DNA from: Phymorhynchus buccinoides
Taxonomy: Eukaryota; Mollusca; Gastropoda; Neogastropoda; Raphitomidae
Length of the DNA: 64,000 nucleotides
NCBI GenBank assembly: GCA_017654935.2
Contig: CM065703.1
Span: 42,850,802 to 42,914,801, forward strand
Reading direction: 5' to 3'
Within the stretch, counting starts at the first letter, position 1, and each line of letters starts with the position of its first letter. A program made the position numbers and the translations under genes. Below the pieces are notes generated by a model. It was not told the origin of the DNA, made no database searches, and saw only the letters and a program-made list of their open reading frames with translations. Below, one piece after another: positions 1-10,976 of this stretch.

Positions 1-533
1 AAAATATATACCTGTTACTGTCCGATCCATTCAAACCAGTTTATTCATCATATCATACACACACACGGATAAACAATTCCTATCTTTTTCTGTCGCGTAT
101 AGTCTAGCATTCGAAATGTCAAACCCGTTATTACCAGTAGAACGCTTATCCCTCATTATTTTGTCATTAACTCACATGCAGTGTCGGTTTGATAAAAGGT
201 CTGTCGTTTCAGTATGCATACAGAATGGCTTATTCTCTTTTCGCAATGAAAGGTCAAATTAACGTAAGGTATCGATCTTTAACTGACCCTTTCTTATTTG
301 ACCACGTCTTATTCATACTGACCCTTTCTTACGTCTTCATCTTGACCTATCTTCTTATGGTCCATACAATGTATCGATCTTTATCTGACCCTTTCTTACT
401 GACCCCTTCTTACGCCTTGATCTTGACCCGTCTTGGCCTCGAATTATGAATATTAATGAGATTAAGAATTAATGAGTATCCTTATGTTCCTTCAATTGCT
501 AACAATGATGTGGATACTTCCCCTACTATACTA
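1..533. other. contig 1 left flank, no gene seen
   Basis: AT-rich sequence without a supportable gene. Positions 258-437 hold a degenerate short direct repeat: the motif CTGACCCTTTCTTA recurs about three times, interleaved with TCTTGACC. This stretch has no counterpart in contigs 2 or 3; similarity to them starts near 534 at the words GGAATTTCAGTACTTTAAG. Confidence 0.6.
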
Positions 534-2259
534 CTCCCACAGGGGGAATTTCAGTACTTTAAGAAGCATTCTGCAAAGTTTCTTTAGGATGGGTTTACCA
601 GCTTAAGCGCTGTGGAGCGGTGCATCTTTGAAAGAACGAGAAAGAAACACTCGAAGACGCTGATGGGATCCAGAGACACACGGACCTCGCCCGTCCTACC
701 AACACAAGAGCAGCCCCAAAACCAATAGGCCACGGAAATATCCATTAAATATAGGCCCACAAAAGGTTACCACAATCGATGAGTCCCTACGTCTATTTTT
801 AGCCCATGTTTCTATTTATAGATGAGTGCTCTGAGAAATGATGTTCTGCAGTATTCACCCGGGGCTTGTGCTTTGGAACATGTTTATAGAAGGGGTAGAC
901 ATCTTAAAAGGAAGTTCCTTTCAATACTGATGACTGTGTTGACATTGACTTAGAATGTTGACCTTGAAAACCATTTTTTTCCCTTTGCACTATATATTAT
1001 TTCATGTATGAGCGGTATCTCTTGAATCAGATAACAAAATCACTTCAAAGCTTATGTGGTAGTGTATCACCGAGAACGAATGATCCGTTTTTATATATAT
1101 AACCATGCTGACCTTGACGTTTGACGTTCAAAACCGAAAAAATATTTTGTGGCCATATCAAATCAAATCAAATCAAATCAAATCAAATCAAATCAATCAA
1201 ATCAAATCAAATCAAATCAAATCAAATCAAATCAAATCAAATCAAATCAAATCAAATCAAATCAAATTCACTTTATTATCTCCCAAGGAGAAATTTTGTT
1301 CAGGTGCCAGAATAACAAAGACATCGACATTCAGCATGCATGAATAGGAGCAAAAGTTACACATAATACACACTAAAAGATACACATTATATGTGGATAC
1401 ACACACGTCTAAGGATAAGCATGCATAATTTCTTTTAACACGATGAACACACGAACAACACATTTCATATTATATTCCACATCGTTGAACTTACAATCTT
1501 CAAACTTCATATGCAGGTGCATTACCCTTCAAGTCTGAATATCGAATACTGATGAAGATAAAGATCAAGGACAAGGTCAAGGACGTAGGCCTTGGAGGTG
1601 TGTAATTGGTGTTTTAGCTATATCTTTCAATTTTATGCAGTTACATGCTTCAAATGTGGCAGGTTGGTAGACTGGGTGACCTTGGCTGTTGAACTAGTTT
1701 CTTTCAGCAGTGGCAATGATTCAAATACCTTTTGGCCGCACACCCACATAACCTTATGCATTCTTGGTCATGCAGAACGACGTAAGGACATAATGTTATT
1801 TGCAGCCTTTTGACCTGGACCCATGACCGTGACAGTTTTTCTGTTTGTCCAGGCTGCATCTTGTGATCGACTTGACGAAATCACTTAAACTTTTAAGAGG
1901 ATGTGTCAAGCAGAAGAGGGGAGTTACGATCATGAGTAGGGGAGTGGGGGATGTTTCTGAGGAGGGGGTGGAGGGGGCATGAGAGGTACAAGGCGGAATG
2001 GGCAAAGTACAAATTGGTGCCCTTGCTCACAGTATCAGTGCTTTCTGGATGGCTTTTGTAACAATCCACACCCCTACACAAATTATGTTGGAGCCGTCTT
2101 GATCGAAAGAAAGGGTTTTTTTTAATTTTCTTTTCTTATTTTAATTTTATTTTTGGGGTGTTGATGGTGGTGGTGTTGGAAGAGGAGGCACATTTCAGTC
2201 CATGCCTGCAGAAAAGCAGTTGTCTCTCTGCTATTACTTCACAGAATCAAATAATGTAA
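534..2259. other. contig 1 copy of the half-site-rich flank, with two contig-specific indels
   Basis: Homologous to 13052-14345 in contig 2 and, inverted, to 52913-54190 in contig 3. No convincing coding region. Two differences stand out. At 1158-1488 an insert is present that contigs 2 and 3 lack. At about 2036-2217 contig 1 has roughly 175 bp that is absent from the other two, where the flanking words CAGTATCAGT and TTGTCTCTCTG are adjacent. Contigs 2 and 3 in turn share about 70 bp (13277-13347 in contig 2) that contig 1 lacks. Many TGACCT/AGGTCA half-sites occur, for example around 950, 1105, 1560-1580 and 1675. Confidence 0.6.
1158..1488 (-). mobile_element. 3' end of a LINE or SINE with (TTTGA)n tail, minus orientation
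   Basis: About 22 copies of the pentamer AATCA run from 1159 to 1265. They are followed by sequence which, on the minus strand, reads GGGAGATAATAAAGTGAATT before the (TTTGA)n tail. A microsatellite 3' tail after an AATAAAG-like end is usual for LINE and tRNA-derived SINE 3' ends. The insert is absent at the matching point of contig 2 (13747) and contig 3, where GGCCATATC runs straight into the TTCAAACTTCATATG word, so it is a contig-specific insertion. The family is not identified. Short open frames across the pentamer repeat are low-complexity artefacts. Confidence 0.55.
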
Positions 2260-3059
2260 TTATACACACACAATTTTAATCGCTTGAATCACGAGTGTGA
2301 CGTATGTCTCGTGATCCCCTTCATTGCATTTGGGTGTTTGTGACATAATGGAGCTAGAGCCTTGTTTATGTCCCGACTTCTTGCACGAGAGGCACACTAC
2401 CTCATTCTGGCAGGATTTCGAAGAATGCCCCTTCTGCAGGCATTTTCCACATTGCTGCTGTTGCTGCTGCTGCACCGCTTTTTGCTCCACATGGAACAGC
2501 GTGGCTTTGAAGGGGCCCATGTCGGCACGTGTCGGCAGCGGCTGCTCAGGAACCTCAACGTACAGGAATTTGCGCCCTGTGATCCAGTGGGTCAGCCCTC
2601 AGCTCTGTCTGTCCTGTTCCATGAATAAGGCTGAACGCGATTTAACGTCCAGCTTTTTTTACATGTCATGGATCACATCATTGGAGAACAAAATGGGCAA
2701 GTTCCCTATAGTCAGCTTTGTTGTTTTGATTACGGTTTTGCAGTCTTTGGTTGATACGATAAGAGGGTTCAGGTTAAAAACAGAGTGACAGAGACCCCGC
2801 GCAATACGATACGGGTCAGAAGCAGCTTAGTGCGAGCCTCTGTTGACAGGGAGTAAATACACCAAACTCCAAGTTTTTGTGCTCCTACTATTGAACCACA
2901 ACCCGTCCTTTGTTCACAAGCACCACAGATTTCAGCAACGCTGTAACGTTTTTCTGCCTCACCCGGTAAACTTCTGACGTGAATGAAAACGGGTAGCACG
3001 TTCGTACCTTGCTGATTCGATGATGGCGACTGAGACCCCATTTCACGTGGGAAATGCAT
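2260..3059 (-). pseudogene. LINE ORF1 (RRM-like plus CCHC zinc knuckle), decayed, contig 1
   Basis: Minus-strand remnant of a LINE ORF1 nucleic-acid-binding protein. It starts at an ATG at 3059 (MHFPREMG...) and runs through a conserved segment to a frameshift near 2770. In the other frame it continues through an RRM-like segment and ends with a glutamine run and a CCHC knuckle, CGKCLQKGHSSKSC (C-x2-C-x4-H-x4-C), within 2260-2520. A second, incomplete knuckle (CLSCKKSGH) lacks the final Cys. Such ORF1 proteins coat LINE RNA; this one is broken by at least one frameshift and stops. Parallel copies lie at 14346-15146 and 52113-52912. The family is inferred from domain order. Confidence 0.7.
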
Positions 3060-3333
3060 AGTAGCAGCAAGCACGAGAAGATAAAGGCAGTAAAAAAAAT
3101 AACAGAGAGATTGGACAAAAAAGAAAAAAGAAACAAACACGATAACAGAGGAACAATGCCCAGTACAAGCAGTGAAGAAAAGAAATAAACTTGACAAAAA
3201 TACACGGGTAGAAATGCTGAGTGCAAAAAAAACAGCTCACAAAAAAGCGTCTGACCTCGAATGCTGTGAAAGAGTGAGTGCGGCCCTACCATTTCAAACA
3301 GCATCTTCAGCAGAACCGTCTATGTGCACGTGT
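3060..3333. other. pyrimidine-rich leader upstream of LINE ORF1 (minus strand), up to the LINE insertion point
   Basis: On the minus strand this is T/C-rich noncoding sequence between the ORF1 start at 3059 and the RNase H-side fragment. In contig 1 it is cut at 3333/3334 by the L2/CR1-like LINE. In contig 2 it is continuous (15147-15424), and in contig 3 likewise (51860-52112). Confidence 0.5.
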
Positions 3334-3451
3334 TCTGAGTTGTTTTCACGAATCGCCTAGCAGGCTTGATGTGCACGCTCTCTCTAATTTTGTCTTAATT
3401 ATCGTTTTAATTAACTCGATCGTTGATGTGACTGGTACCATTGTCTTCCTC

Positions 3452-4790
3452 ATGTTCTGGACTACACCCTGGTATATTGTTCTTCGTCTGGCGACCACGG
3501 ATTGCCGAAATATGATAGCCATCTTGCTGTGTTTTACCCTTCTCTCCATCATGGAGAAATCGCCGTGTGTTGTGAGTACTTTGTTTACACACGACACTGT
3601 TGAGTTGGCCTTTCCTCGTCAGCACTCGAGCACTGCTTCGGTACAAGAGCACCGTTATTCGCGCGATCAGCTGTTTCAGTTGAGGAACAACAGTACGTGT
3701 GGTCTGCCGACGCTCAGTGCCACTGACGATCCTCCTGCCTCTCCCTCTCCCCCACCGACTGCCTGTCCTTTCACTCCTGAACTGTGCCAACGTCTTCGTG
3801 CCCTGGGAATCCACTCCCCCTCCCTGCCCTGCCTGAAGAAGTCCTCCAGGAGGAAACGCCCCTACAGAGGTGGTCGTCGCAAACAGGGTAGGAACATTCC
3901 CGTGTTGATTTCCAACTGTTCCGCTTCCCCCGACGAAAACTGTGAGCCGGGAACCCTTCTCCACAATCACTCTTTTTCTAAACGTGACCCTTCAAACTTG
4001 ATTCGGATTGATACCAGACTCTGTGCTCAGGAACAGTCCAATCATTTCAAAGTGATGTGTTTGAACGCGCAGTCGTGTCGAAATAAAGCTGACGCTGTGT
4101 GTGATTTGATTGTAGAAGGGAACTGCGATTTAGCGTTCTTAACAGAAACCTGGTTCAAACCTACGGGCGATGAATGTGATATCGTAAATGCGACCCCTCC
4201 CAGTTTCTCCCTGAAATCTGTCCCCAGAGAGACTGGTGCTGGGGGTGGACTTGCGGTTGTGTTCAGAAACAATCTGGCTAGCAACATCACTGTATCCACT
4301 AAAGATCTTACTTTTCAGTCTTTTGAAGCTTGTGAAACTCGGCTGTGTTTTGATAACCAAAATGTTGTCTTTCTGACTGTTTATAGACCGCCCAACAAAA
4401 AGAATGGATTGACTAACAGAATGTTTATTAGTGATTTCGGCGACATGCTTTCTTCCCTCGTTTCTTGTACTAACCTTTTCATTGCAGGTGACGTGAATTT
4501 CCATTTTGATTCCTCCTCTGATTTGTATGTCAATGCTTTGAATCATGGTTTACAACAACTTGTGAAGGTCCTCACCCACCGCCGTGGGCACACACTAGAC
4601 TAGCTCATTACTAACAGAGAAAATGATGTCATGAATCTGATCGTAGAAGATATATTGATATCTGATCATTTTGTTATCTCCTTTGATCTTAAGCTGACGA
4701 AGCCAACTAAAGCAAAGAAAACTGTGTGCTCTCGCAATATGAAGTCTATCGACTCCGATCATTTTAAAGCTGATGTATCCCTGTATCAAA
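3452..4790 (+). pseudogene. LINE ORF2 part 1: APE-type endonuclease, with in-frame stop
   Basis: The open frame from 3278 begins in host flank; within the element the first ATGs are at 3452, 3512 and 3551. After a Ser/Pro-rich N-terminal stretch, the exonuclease-endonuclease-phosphatase fold starts near 4050 with MCLNAQSCRNKAD. It continues through FLTETWF, a Gly-rich GGGLAVVF loop and AGDVNFHF (about 4486), then HTLD just before an in-frame TAG at 4601-4603. Reading through it, the same frame still encodes the SDHF motif (about 4660) before a frameshift near 4790. The family nicks target DNA to prime reverse transcription. The stop and frameshift make this copy inactive. Confidence 0.85.
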
Positions 4791-4916
4791 GACCCTGTCA
4801 CTTATAGCACTACTCTCCGTGAGGTTCTTGATCAACATGCCCCCCTCATGACGCGCTGTGTGTCAGACCGTGTTAGCGCGCCCTGGATGTCTCTGGAAAT
4901 AAAAGAGGCAAAGCCG

Positions 4917-6819
4917 TCGATCGGCCGAGCACAGATGGCGGAAGTCTGAACTAGAAGTTTTCAGACAGATATACGCGTGCCTTCGTAATGCCGTCAATTA
5001 CTTGATCCGCGAGGCCAAGAGAAGGTATGTGTGTGATCGGGTTGTGCATGCCACTTCCTCCCGGGAGTTGTTTCCCTTGGCCAGTCAGATGACAGGTGGG
5101 GATGTGCGAAGCATATTACCCAGTAGTATTCCTCTTGAGCAGATCTCTGATAAGCTTAATGAATTTTTCATGAACAAAATCGAAGCAATCAGGAACAAGC
5201 AAAATTCCCCGTCCGATCATGATCACGCAGAGAGCTTTGTCGGAACTAGATTTGTTAATTTCCAAACAGTGACCTGTGATCAAGTGAAAAAAGTCATCCT
5301 TAAGATGCCTAAAAAGTCGTGTGATCTTGACCCCATTCCGTACTCTCTTTTACTGGACTGCTTAGAAGAACTGCTCCCTACCATAACCAACATAATGAAC
5401 GTCTCTCTAACTTCAGGCACAGTACCACAGTCGTTCAAGCATGCTTTGGTGTCCCCCCTCTTAAAGAAATCCAACTTAGATCCCGAAATACTAAAAAATT
5501 ACAGGCCCGTTTCAAACCTACCATTTCTGTCCAAAGTGCTAGAGCGCATTGTACTTACCCAATTGCTGAATCACCTGGAGACTCATGATTTCCTGGAGCC
5601 ATTCCAGTCAGCATATCGTAAGGGTCATAGTACAGAAACAGCCTTACTGCGCGTGGTCAATGACCTCTTACAGGAGTGTGATGCAGGAAAGGTATCCATC
5701 CTCTCATTGCTCGATCTATCCGCTGCGTTCGACATGATAGACCACGATATTCTTCTGAACAAATTGCATGCTACGTTTGGGTGTGGTGGTATTGTTATGG
5801 ACTGGTTCAGGTCATACTTGTGTGGTCGCACTCAGTCTGTCTATATCAAACAGCAAAAATCCAGCCCCTCAGTAATAAAGTATGGAGTGCCACAGGGATC
5901 AGTCTTGGGCCCAGTCTTGTTCACTATGTACACACAGCAGCTCAGCCTAGTTATTAGACAGACATTATCTCATTACCATTTCTTTGCCGACGATTCGCAA
6001 ATGCATGATTCTGCCTCTCCTTCTAATATTCCTCGCCTAACCTCTGACATTACATTTTGTATGGAGAATGTAGCATCATGGATGAAAGATAACAAGCTAA
6101 AAATGAATGACGATAAAACCGAACTGATTTTGATTGGAACCAAACACAAACTTGAACAAACTCCTGTTAGATCTGTTGTTGTGTCCGGTTGTGAAATTCC
6201 ATTTTCATCTTCGGTTCGCAATCTGGGTGCATATCTTGATCCTTCTCTTGCCATGGACACTCACGTTAATCAGTTATGTAAGGCTCTCCACTTTCAGCTT
6301 CGCAAATTAAGTAAAATCCGCCCTTTCCTGTCTGTTGACGCTGCTAACAAACTCGCTGTTGCTTCCATCCTCTCTCGCCTTGATTACTGCAATTCTCTGC
6401 TCGTAGGTCGTTCTAACGACAAACTGTGTAAGCTTCAAAAAATACAAAATCATGCTGCAAGACTTGTCTTGCGAAAGTCGAGACATGATCATGCAACCCC
6501 TCTTCTGCGTGCCCTTCACTGGCTGCCTGTTAAGGCCAGAATTGAGTACAAACTAGCCACTCTCTGCTTTCAATGCCTCAACTCTGAATGTGTGCCCTCG
6601 TATCTTTCTGACCTCCTTCAGCCTTACATGCCTTCTAGAGCACTGAGATCACAAGACTCTTCTCTGCTTACTGTCCCTAGATACTCTTTGAATTCCTGTG
6701 GTAAAAAATCTTTCTCTGTGTCTGGACCTACAACTTGGAACTCTCTACCTCTTTCTATCAGAAAAAAACACCTCCCTCCAAACCTTCAAATCTTAGCTGA
6801 AAACCCACATCTTCCATAA
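4917..6819 (+). pseudogene. LINE ORF2 part 2: reverse transcriptase, intact frame but detached from the endonuclease
   Basis: The frame is open from about 4917; the first conventional start-like codon is TTG at 5002. The RT palm motifs are in order: NYRPVSNLPF (about 5497), QSAYRKGHSTETALL (about 5605), LDLSAAFDMIDHDIL with the first catalytic Asp (about 5710), YGVPQGSVLGP (about 5880) and the FADD catalytic box (about 5983). The C-terminal region has LDYCNSLL, ALHWLPV and a WNSLPLS word near the end, typical of the L2/Rex/CR1 side of the LINE tree. Frameshifts near 4790 and about 4910 separate it from the endonuclease half. Clade placement comes from motif style and needs a phylogeny. Confidence 0.85.
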
Positions 6820-6892
6820 ATACCTTGACTGACCCCCCAGAGTGAGGAAAATGATGGTTTGGATATGCATGCATGTGTGCTTGCATGCGTAT

Positions 6893-6902
6893 GCGCGCGC
6901 GC

Positions 6903-6981
<79 letters not shown>

Positions 6982-7006
6982 TGTGTGTGTGCGTGTGTGT
7001 GCAGGG
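6893..7006. repeat. (CG)n-(GT)n alternating purine-pyrimidine tract in the LINE 3' UTR
   Basis: About 24 bases of alternating CG flow directly into about 90 bases of GT with few interruptions. It lies between the RT stop at 6819 and the LINE tail. Open frames across it (Cys-Val or His-Thr runs) are artefacts. Confidence 0.9.
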
Positions 7007-7546
7007 CGCGCATGTATGTTTGTATTGGGAGTATATGTGTATGCCCGCATCTGTTGGTGTGGGCGTGTAATTTTGCGTTCTTATGTTGTTTTAGTCGGCT
7101 CGTCTTAATCTGTTGTTATCTTAGGAATGTCTTGTCTATTGTGGGTATGTGCATCATTTTACATGTATATTGCTTTTGTATGATCCTATTAAAAATGCTT
7201 TATATTTTTATTATAGTTATTATGTTTTAACACGCAATATTTAACTATCTCCGAATGTGTAGTCTATTGTAAGTTTGTAAATCATATTATCTTACGTTTT
7301 CATGTGTGCTATTACGAAGTGTATGTCATATGCCTATCATGTTTTAGTAAGTAAGTTTTAATCTGTTGTTATCGTATGAATGTGTTGTCGGTTGTAGTAT
7401 GTGGACCATGTTATCTTGTATTGTCTTATCAAGTGTATACTATTCGTTATTTTCTTATTTTAGTCTGATGTTTTATTTATATTTCAATTTGTAAAGCGCA
7501 CAGAGCATACTGATAGTGTGGATTGATAGCGCTATATCAAATAAAA

Positions 7547-7587
<41 letters not shown>

Positions 7588-7589
<2 letters not shown>

Positions 7590-7935
7590 CTGGGTACCCT
7601 TTGGGAAGAGGGTCTGAAGCTGTTGCAATGACTATTGTGTGGGCCGTCTTTTTAGGACCGCTCTGCATGGTTTTGGAAAAGCCTCCAGGAATGCTGTACT
7701 GAATGAGAGGGGAGGCTTGCTCATTCCAGGGCGGAGCAACATGACACCGGGGAATCACTTTGGGGTCATGATCAAGGAAGTCCGGCTGCTGTACCTCCAG
7801 TATCATGCTCTGACCTGGTGTACAACGTTCCTTCGTTTCAGCCGTCCCTTGGTTGGCTGGGACAGTCGATGTTTCATGGGGTGGTCTTGCAACCTCTTGA
7901 GCTTGGCAGCTTGAGTGAGGAGCTTGGTGTCTCTG
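7588..7935 (-). pseudogene. LINE ORF2 fragment at the RT to RNase H junction, contig 1
   Basis: On the minus strand, coding-like sequence reads through PPWNEQASPLIQYSIPG and ends at GYPD against the inserted LINE. Similar linkers precede the RNase H domain in LINE ORF2 proteins. The contig 3 copy goes on to read HVHTDSSAEDAV, resembling the RNase H entry motif (family form TDGSAE) with Gly replaced by Ser. Only this short piece is present and it carries frameshifts. It shares orientation with the ORF1 remnant at 2260-3059 but lies before it in coding direction, the reverse of the normal ORF1-ORF2 order. Confidence 0.5.
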
Positions 7936-8379
7936 CGATCCTCAAAAGGATACAGCCGACATTATTCTGATTTCTGAGAAGCTCAGAGGAGAAAAGTTAT
8001 TTGGAAGATTTTTTTTTAAAGGCAGGAGAATGAGCCAATAAGTCAGAAACATAGTAGATGACAGTAAGCAAAGGAAAAGGCAGAGTCAAAAAGAGTGGCA
8101 GACTAGAGGAAGTTACAAGCACAGAACTTCAAGAAGGTAGGGGAATTATTTTTACGAAAGACCCACGGAGAGAGACTCGTGGAGGGGGTGGGGTCGTCCA
8201 GCTCCCCGTATGGAGGCACAAGGCATCCATCCACTGCCCCAGTAGAGAGGTAAAACACCAAGGGAACTAACTGGAATGACTCCCGGTCAAGTTTACTACA
8301 GGAGTTTTCCTCCTTGGTTCTCATTAGTTTACCTTTTTGTAGCAAAGGTAGGGAAAGAAGGGGAAGGGGGTTTTAAGAC

Positions 8380-8417
<38 letters not shown>

Positions 8418-8433
8418 GTGTGTGTGTGTGTGC

Positions 8434-8477
<44 letters not shown>

Positions 8478-9314
8478 TGTGTGGTGTGTGTGTGTTTGTG
8501 TGTGCGTGTGTGTGTGCGTGTGCATGCGAGCGTGCGTGCGAGCGTGCATTCGTGAGCGCTTGCACACATGCCAGTCAGTCGTGTCCGAATATGACCTCCA
8601 CATATCAGAGGGGGTAGATGCTCTTCTGGTGGGCTGGGCTAGAAGTTGCTATAATGGTGGTAGGCAAAGAAATCTGCAAAGTATCGATGGGTAACTGCTA
8701 AATGTTTTCTAAATATGATAAAGTTATTGGGGCGAGGTGGGCCTTTACAGGAGGCATTCGATTCGATTCACCGCGATCAGATTATGACAGTTGTGAGGCA
8801 TTGTTCGCGTGAACTTCTACTGTCTAGATGAATCTGATAAAATCCAACTAGTTTTGTTCACTATGTTTGTAGTCTCCCGTACACACGAATCTGATGAAAT
8901 ATCTGTATTTTTGCATCAGACGTTTTATTTGATTCGTGTATTGGGGTCAACATGAGCATAGTAAACGAAAATATAGTTATTCTTAGACAGAAGTATTTCA
9001 CGTGAATCATGACTCACAGACATCGTCACAATCGGATCACATTTGAGTTGAGTCGGCCCCTTACGACAGGCCTTTGTGTAAGTATGCCAACAAGTCCAAA
9101 ACTGAAAGTGCATCATCCAACGCACAAAACAATGATCATCTTAGAGTTTGCCACAAGAAATGAATTGCAATCCAAACTTTTATGCGTTACAAATAATTGA
9201 GTGAATTAAGTCTTTTGCTAAACCACGTGTGAGTCCTTCTCTAAAGGAAATACATGTAGACAACAACTGGGATAACGTAAACCATCTAAAACAACGCATG
9301 AAGGAAGGAGGCAA
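7936..9314. other. contig 1 flank through the empty BEL site
   Basis: No gene seen. A GT microsatellite occupies 8384-8520. The sequence is homologous to 15790-16853 of contig 2, then jumps directly to the match of 25708-26034. At about 9000 the word ATTTCACGTGAATCATGAC is uninterrupted, whereas contig 2 has the BEL element between two copies of CACGT. The contig ends at the N gap with slightly noisy sequence. Confidence 0.75.
8384..8520. repeat. (GT)n microsatellite, contig 1
   Basis: Interrupted GT repeat, followed by a CATGCGAGCGTGCGTGCGAG word. The orthologous tract is a pure run of about 160 bp in contig 2 (16226-16385) and lies at 50871-51014 in contig 3. Confidence 0.9.
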
Positions 9315-9814
9315 NNNNNNNNNNNNNNNNNNNNNNNNNNNNNNNNNNNNNNNNNNNNNNNNNNNNNNNNNNNNNNNNNNNNNNNNNNNNNNNNNNNNNN
9401 NNNNNNNNNNNNNNNNNNNNNNNNNNNNNNNNNNNNNNNNNNNNNNNNNNNNNNNNNNNNNNNNNNNNNNNNNNNNNNNNNNNNNNNNNNNNNNNNNNNN
9501 NNNNNNNNNNNNNNNNNNNNNNNNNNNNNNNNNNNNNNNNNNNNNNNNNNNNNNNNNNNNNNNNNNNNNNNNNNNNNNNNNNNNNNNNNNNNNNNNNNNN
9601 NNNNNNNNNNNNNNNNNNNNNNNNNNNNNNNNNNNNNNNNNNNNNNNNNNNNNNNNNNNNNNNNNNNNNNNNNNNNNNNNNNNNNNNNNNNNNNNNNNNN
9701 NNNNNNNNNNNNNNNNNNNNNNNNNNNNNNNNNNNNNNNNNNNNNNNNNNNNNNNNNNNNNNNNNNNNNNNNNNNNNNNNNNNNNNNNNNNNNNNNNNNN
9801 NNNNNNNNNNNNNN
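9315..9814. other. assembly gap, 500 N
   Basis: Exactly 500 N. Together with the two other 500-N runs this indicates a fixed-size scaffolding gap and not a measured distance. Sequence left of it matches the locus near 26034; sequence right of it is a satellite. Confidence 0.99.
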
Positions 9815-10976
9815 CACAAATAACAAGGTACAAACCCATGCCATTTTGTAACACAAGAGGAAAGACCTACCCTACCACCCTCTAAAAACAATATTTTGAC
9901 TACGATCAGAGACTAAAATCATCATAAGTCCCTTAAAAGTAACGACAATTGCCTGAAACTTTGCAGGAATAATGTATGTTATGTTCTTGTTATATAAAGC
10001 AAATAAACAAGATACAATCCCTTGCCATATTTTAACACAACAGGAAACACTTACCCTACCCCCCTCTAAAAACAATATATTGACTACGATCAGAGACTAA
10101 AATCAACATAAGTCCCTTAAAAATAACGAAATTTGTCTGAAGATTTGCAGGAATAATATTTAGTATGTTCTTGTTATATAGCACAAATAAAAAAGATACA
10201 ATCCCATGCCATTTTGTAACACAAGAGGAAAGACCTACCCTACCCCCCTCTAAAATCAATATTTTGACTACGATCAGAGACTAAAATCATCATAAGTCCC
10301 TTAAAAGTAACGACAAGTGCCTGAAACTTTGCAGGAATAATGGTCGTTATGTTCTTGTTATATACAGCAAATAAACAAGATACAATCCCTTGCCATCTTT
10401 TAACACAAGAGGAAACACCTACCCTACACCCCTCTAAAATCAATATTTTGACTACGAGCAGAGACTAAAATCATCATAAGTCCCTTAAAAGTATCGACAA
10501 TTGTTTGAAACCTTACAGGAATAATGTTTGTTATGTTCTTGTTATATGCAACAAAGAAACAAGATACAATCCCTTGCCATTTTTAAAACAAAAGGAAATG
10601 CATGTCCCACCCCCCTCTAAAACCAATATTTTGACTACGATCAGAGACTAAAATCATCATAAGTCCCTTAAAAGTACCGATAATTGCCTTAAACTTTGCA
10701 GGAATAATATTTTGTATGTTCGTGTCATATAAATTAAATAAACAAGATACAATCCCTTGCCATAGTTTAACACAAGAGGAAACACTTACCCTACCCCCCT
10801 CTAAAATCAATATTTTGACTACGAGCAGAGACTAAAATCATCATAAGTCCCTTAAAATTAACAACAGTTGCCTGAAACTTTGCAGGAATAATGTTTATTA
10901 TGCTCTTGTCATCTAAAGAAAACAAACAAGAGACAATCCCATATCATGTTTAAACCCAAAAGAAAATACTTACCCT
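9815..10976. repeat. 184-bp tandem satellite, about 6.3 copies
   Basis: The landmark TTTGACTACGA(T/G)CAGAGAC recurs near 9895, 10079, 10262, 10446, 10630 and 10814, a spacing of 183-184 bp. Each unit also carries TAAGTCCCTTAAAA, TTTGCAGGAATAAT and GATACAATCCC. Units differ by scattered substitutions. The array starts at the contig edge, so its true length is unknown, and it ends in degraded copies before a C17 run at 10977-10993. The minus strand shows about 67-codon open frames overlapping from unit to unit; with a period not divisible by three I treat them as chance. Confidence 0.9.

Larger units (their letters stand above)
3334..7587 (+). mobile_element. L2/CR1-like non-LTR retrotransposon, inserted only in contig 1
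   Basis: The limits come from comparison with an empty site. Contig 2 at about 15410-15435 joins the words GTGCACGTGT and ATCCGGGTACCC directly. In contig 1 the first word ends at 3333 and the second resumes at 7588, leaving 4254 bp in between. The insert encodes an endonuclease (about 4045-4680) and reverse transcriptase (about 4917-6819), then a 3' UTR with a CG/GT tract. It ends in a typical L2-type tail: a GTAAAGCGC word, a GCGCTATAT word and (ATT)n. No clear target-site duplication is visible, which is common for this clade with microsatellite tails. Coding sequence is interrupted, so it is a dead copy. Confidence 0.85.

Noticed and set aside
905..960. CTGATGA followed later by GAAA near 905 (and near 13515) as a possible hammerhead
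   Set aside because: Sequences flanking the two boxes do not pair to form stem II and no stem I is possible.
1105..1347. Ser-Asn-Gln-Ile repeat protein frames
   Set aside because: Translation of the AATCA pentamer run of a LINE/SINE tail.
8276..8694. Long Cys-Val and His-Thr open frames over GT/CA repeats here and at 6786-7230, 16165-16545, 18017-18462, 48774-49212, 50710-51286 and others
   Set aside because: Pure dinucleotide repeat translated in several frames on both strands; no coding signal outside the repeat.
9180..9891. Open frames spanning the N gaps (also at 35655-36550 and 55915-56566)
   Set aside because: They are open only because N has no stop codons.
9872..10810. Repeated ~67-codon minus-strand frames in the 184-bp satellite as a gene family
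   Set aside because: Period not divisible by three, frames overlap between units and vary with single substitutions; no coding support.
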